DNA of 32,375 nt. Origin: Pseudomonas folii. GTDB lineage: Bacteria; Pseudomonadota; Gammaproteobacteria; Pseudomonadales; Pseudomonadaceae. Numbering within the stretch: position 1 is the stretch's first letter; every line of letters begins with the position of its first letter. Both the position numbers and the translations under genes were made by a program. Location: contig NZ_JACONW010000062.1 of assembly GCF_014357575.1 (NCBI RefSeq), positions 1-32,375 of the forward strand, written 5' to 3'. The notes below the pieces were generated by a model. That model worked only from the letters and a program-made list of their open reading frames with translations. It was not told the DNA's origin and searched no databases. Positions 31,726 to 32,375 of this stretch are shown here, piece after piece.

Positions 31726-32346
31726 ATGAGTCTGCATTCCAACATCCCGACCACTACTACACATATCCCGGCAGGCGAGCCGTCGCTGACCGAACTCAAG
31801 GCCGGGCAAACCCTGCGCATCCTTGATCTGGAAGGAAATCAGGCGGTCGATACGCTGTTCTTCAGCCTTGCCAACCCTCGCGAGCGTTATGACGTACAAC
31901 GTACGTTACGCCGTCAGGGCAGCGTTTATCTGACGACGGGCAGCGTGCTGTATTCCAACCTCGGCAAGCCGATGCTGACTATCGTCGATGACACCTGCGG
32001 TCGCCACGACACCCTCGGTGGTGCCTGCGCACAAGAGAGCAACACCGTGCGTTACGCCCTGGAAAAACGCCACATGCACAGCTGCCGGGATAACTACCTG
32101 CGCGCCTGCGTTCATGACGGCCGTTTAGGCAAAGGCGACATCGGGCCGAACATCAACTTCTTCATGAACGTGCCGGTGACTGCTGACGGCGGGCTGACCT
32201 TCGAAGACGGCATTTCCGCGCCCGGCAAGTACGTGGAACTGCGCGCAGAGATGGACGTGATCGTGCTGATCTCCAACTGCCCGCAATTGAACAACCCGTG
32301 CAACGGCTACAACCCGACACCGGCTGAATTGCACGTCTGGAATTGA
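31726..32346 (+). CDS. DUF1989 urea-carboxylase-associated protein, probable carboxyguanidine deiminase subunit (shorter one)
   Basis: This 206-residue paralogue of the preceding gene has the DUF1989 core VLYSNLGKPMLTIVDDTCGRHDTLGGACAQ around C91, H94 and C101. It adds a Cys-rich region (HSCRDNYLRACV, C120 and C128) and the C-terminal signature SNCPQLNNPCNGYNPTP (C185, C192), all typical of the family. It is likely the partner subunit of carboxyguanidine deiminase, acting after guanidine carboxylase. GAGGAG precedes the ATG, 11 bp after the previous gene. Only 29 bp remain after its stop. The expected guanidine (urea) carboxylase and allophanate hydrolase genes would follow outside the window. 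Confidence 0.87.
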   Translation: MSLHSNIPTTTTHIPAGEPSLTELKAGQTLRILDLEGNQAVDTLFFSLANPRERYDVQRTLRRQGSVYLTTGSVLYSNLGKPMLTIVDDTCGRHDTLGGACAQESNTVRYALEKRHMHSCRDNYLRACVHDGRLGKGDIGPNINFFMNVPVTADGGLTFEDGISAPGKYVELRAEMDVIVLISNCPQLNNPCNGYNPTPAELHVWN

Positions 32347-32375
32347 TTACACGGGGCTATGGGATTGCTTAGAAC

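Overview
The window reads as chromosomal DNA of a Pseudomonas species from the P. fluorescens / P. syringae side of the genus. The basis is the gene order algU-mucA-mucB-mucD, the lepA-lepB-rnc-era-recO-pdxJ block, REP-type palindromes between genes, and the close resemblance of AlgU, MucA, Era and LepA to remembered Pseudomonas proteins. No rRNA, tRNA, insertion sequence, prophage or CRISPR array was seen.

Layout. 1-2291: a small inhibitor-family lipoprotein, then cmoA-cmoB for tRNA wobble uridine modification. 2402-8686 (minus strand): lepA, lepB, a small membrane protein, rnc, era, recO and pdxJ in one compact housekeeping operon. 8857-12769 (minus strand): the envelope-stress sigma factor algU with its control proteins mucA, mucB and mucD. 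mucC, known from P. aeruginosa, is absent. 13264-16640: nadB, convergent with sdhE-ygfX, then ygfZ. 16747-17568: an HDOD-domain regulator. 17569-17938: a non-coding stretch of REP-like palindromes.

17939-24504: a tricarboxylate uptake locus. The TctD/TctE two-component system is divergent from the tripartite transporter tctC-tctB-tctA and an AbrB-family membrane protein. The tctD-tctC gap holds six T(A/G)AA elements spaced exactly 11 bp apart, two A-rich Hfq/Crc-like motifs and a tiny ORF where a porin gene (opdH) sits in P. aeruginosa.

24599-27843: ung, a 3-hydroxyisobutyryl-CoA hydrolase-type enzyme, a hicA-hicB toxin-antitoxin pair with a clear promoter and overlapping palindrome, and a Tyr/Pro/Gly-rich lipoprotein.

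28077-32346: the most interesting block. A sigma-54-like promoter and a guanidine-I (ykkC) riboswitch precede a NitT/TauT-type ABC transporter (binding protein, permease, ATPase) and two paralogous DUF1989 proteins of the urea-carboxylase-associated / carboxyguanidine deiminase type. This is the front half of a guanidine import and degradation operon. The carboxylase and allophanate hydrolase expected downstream lie beyond the window. An 11-nt stretch of the aptamer is perfectly complementary to the ribosome binding site of the first gene, which suggests translational ON control by guanidine.
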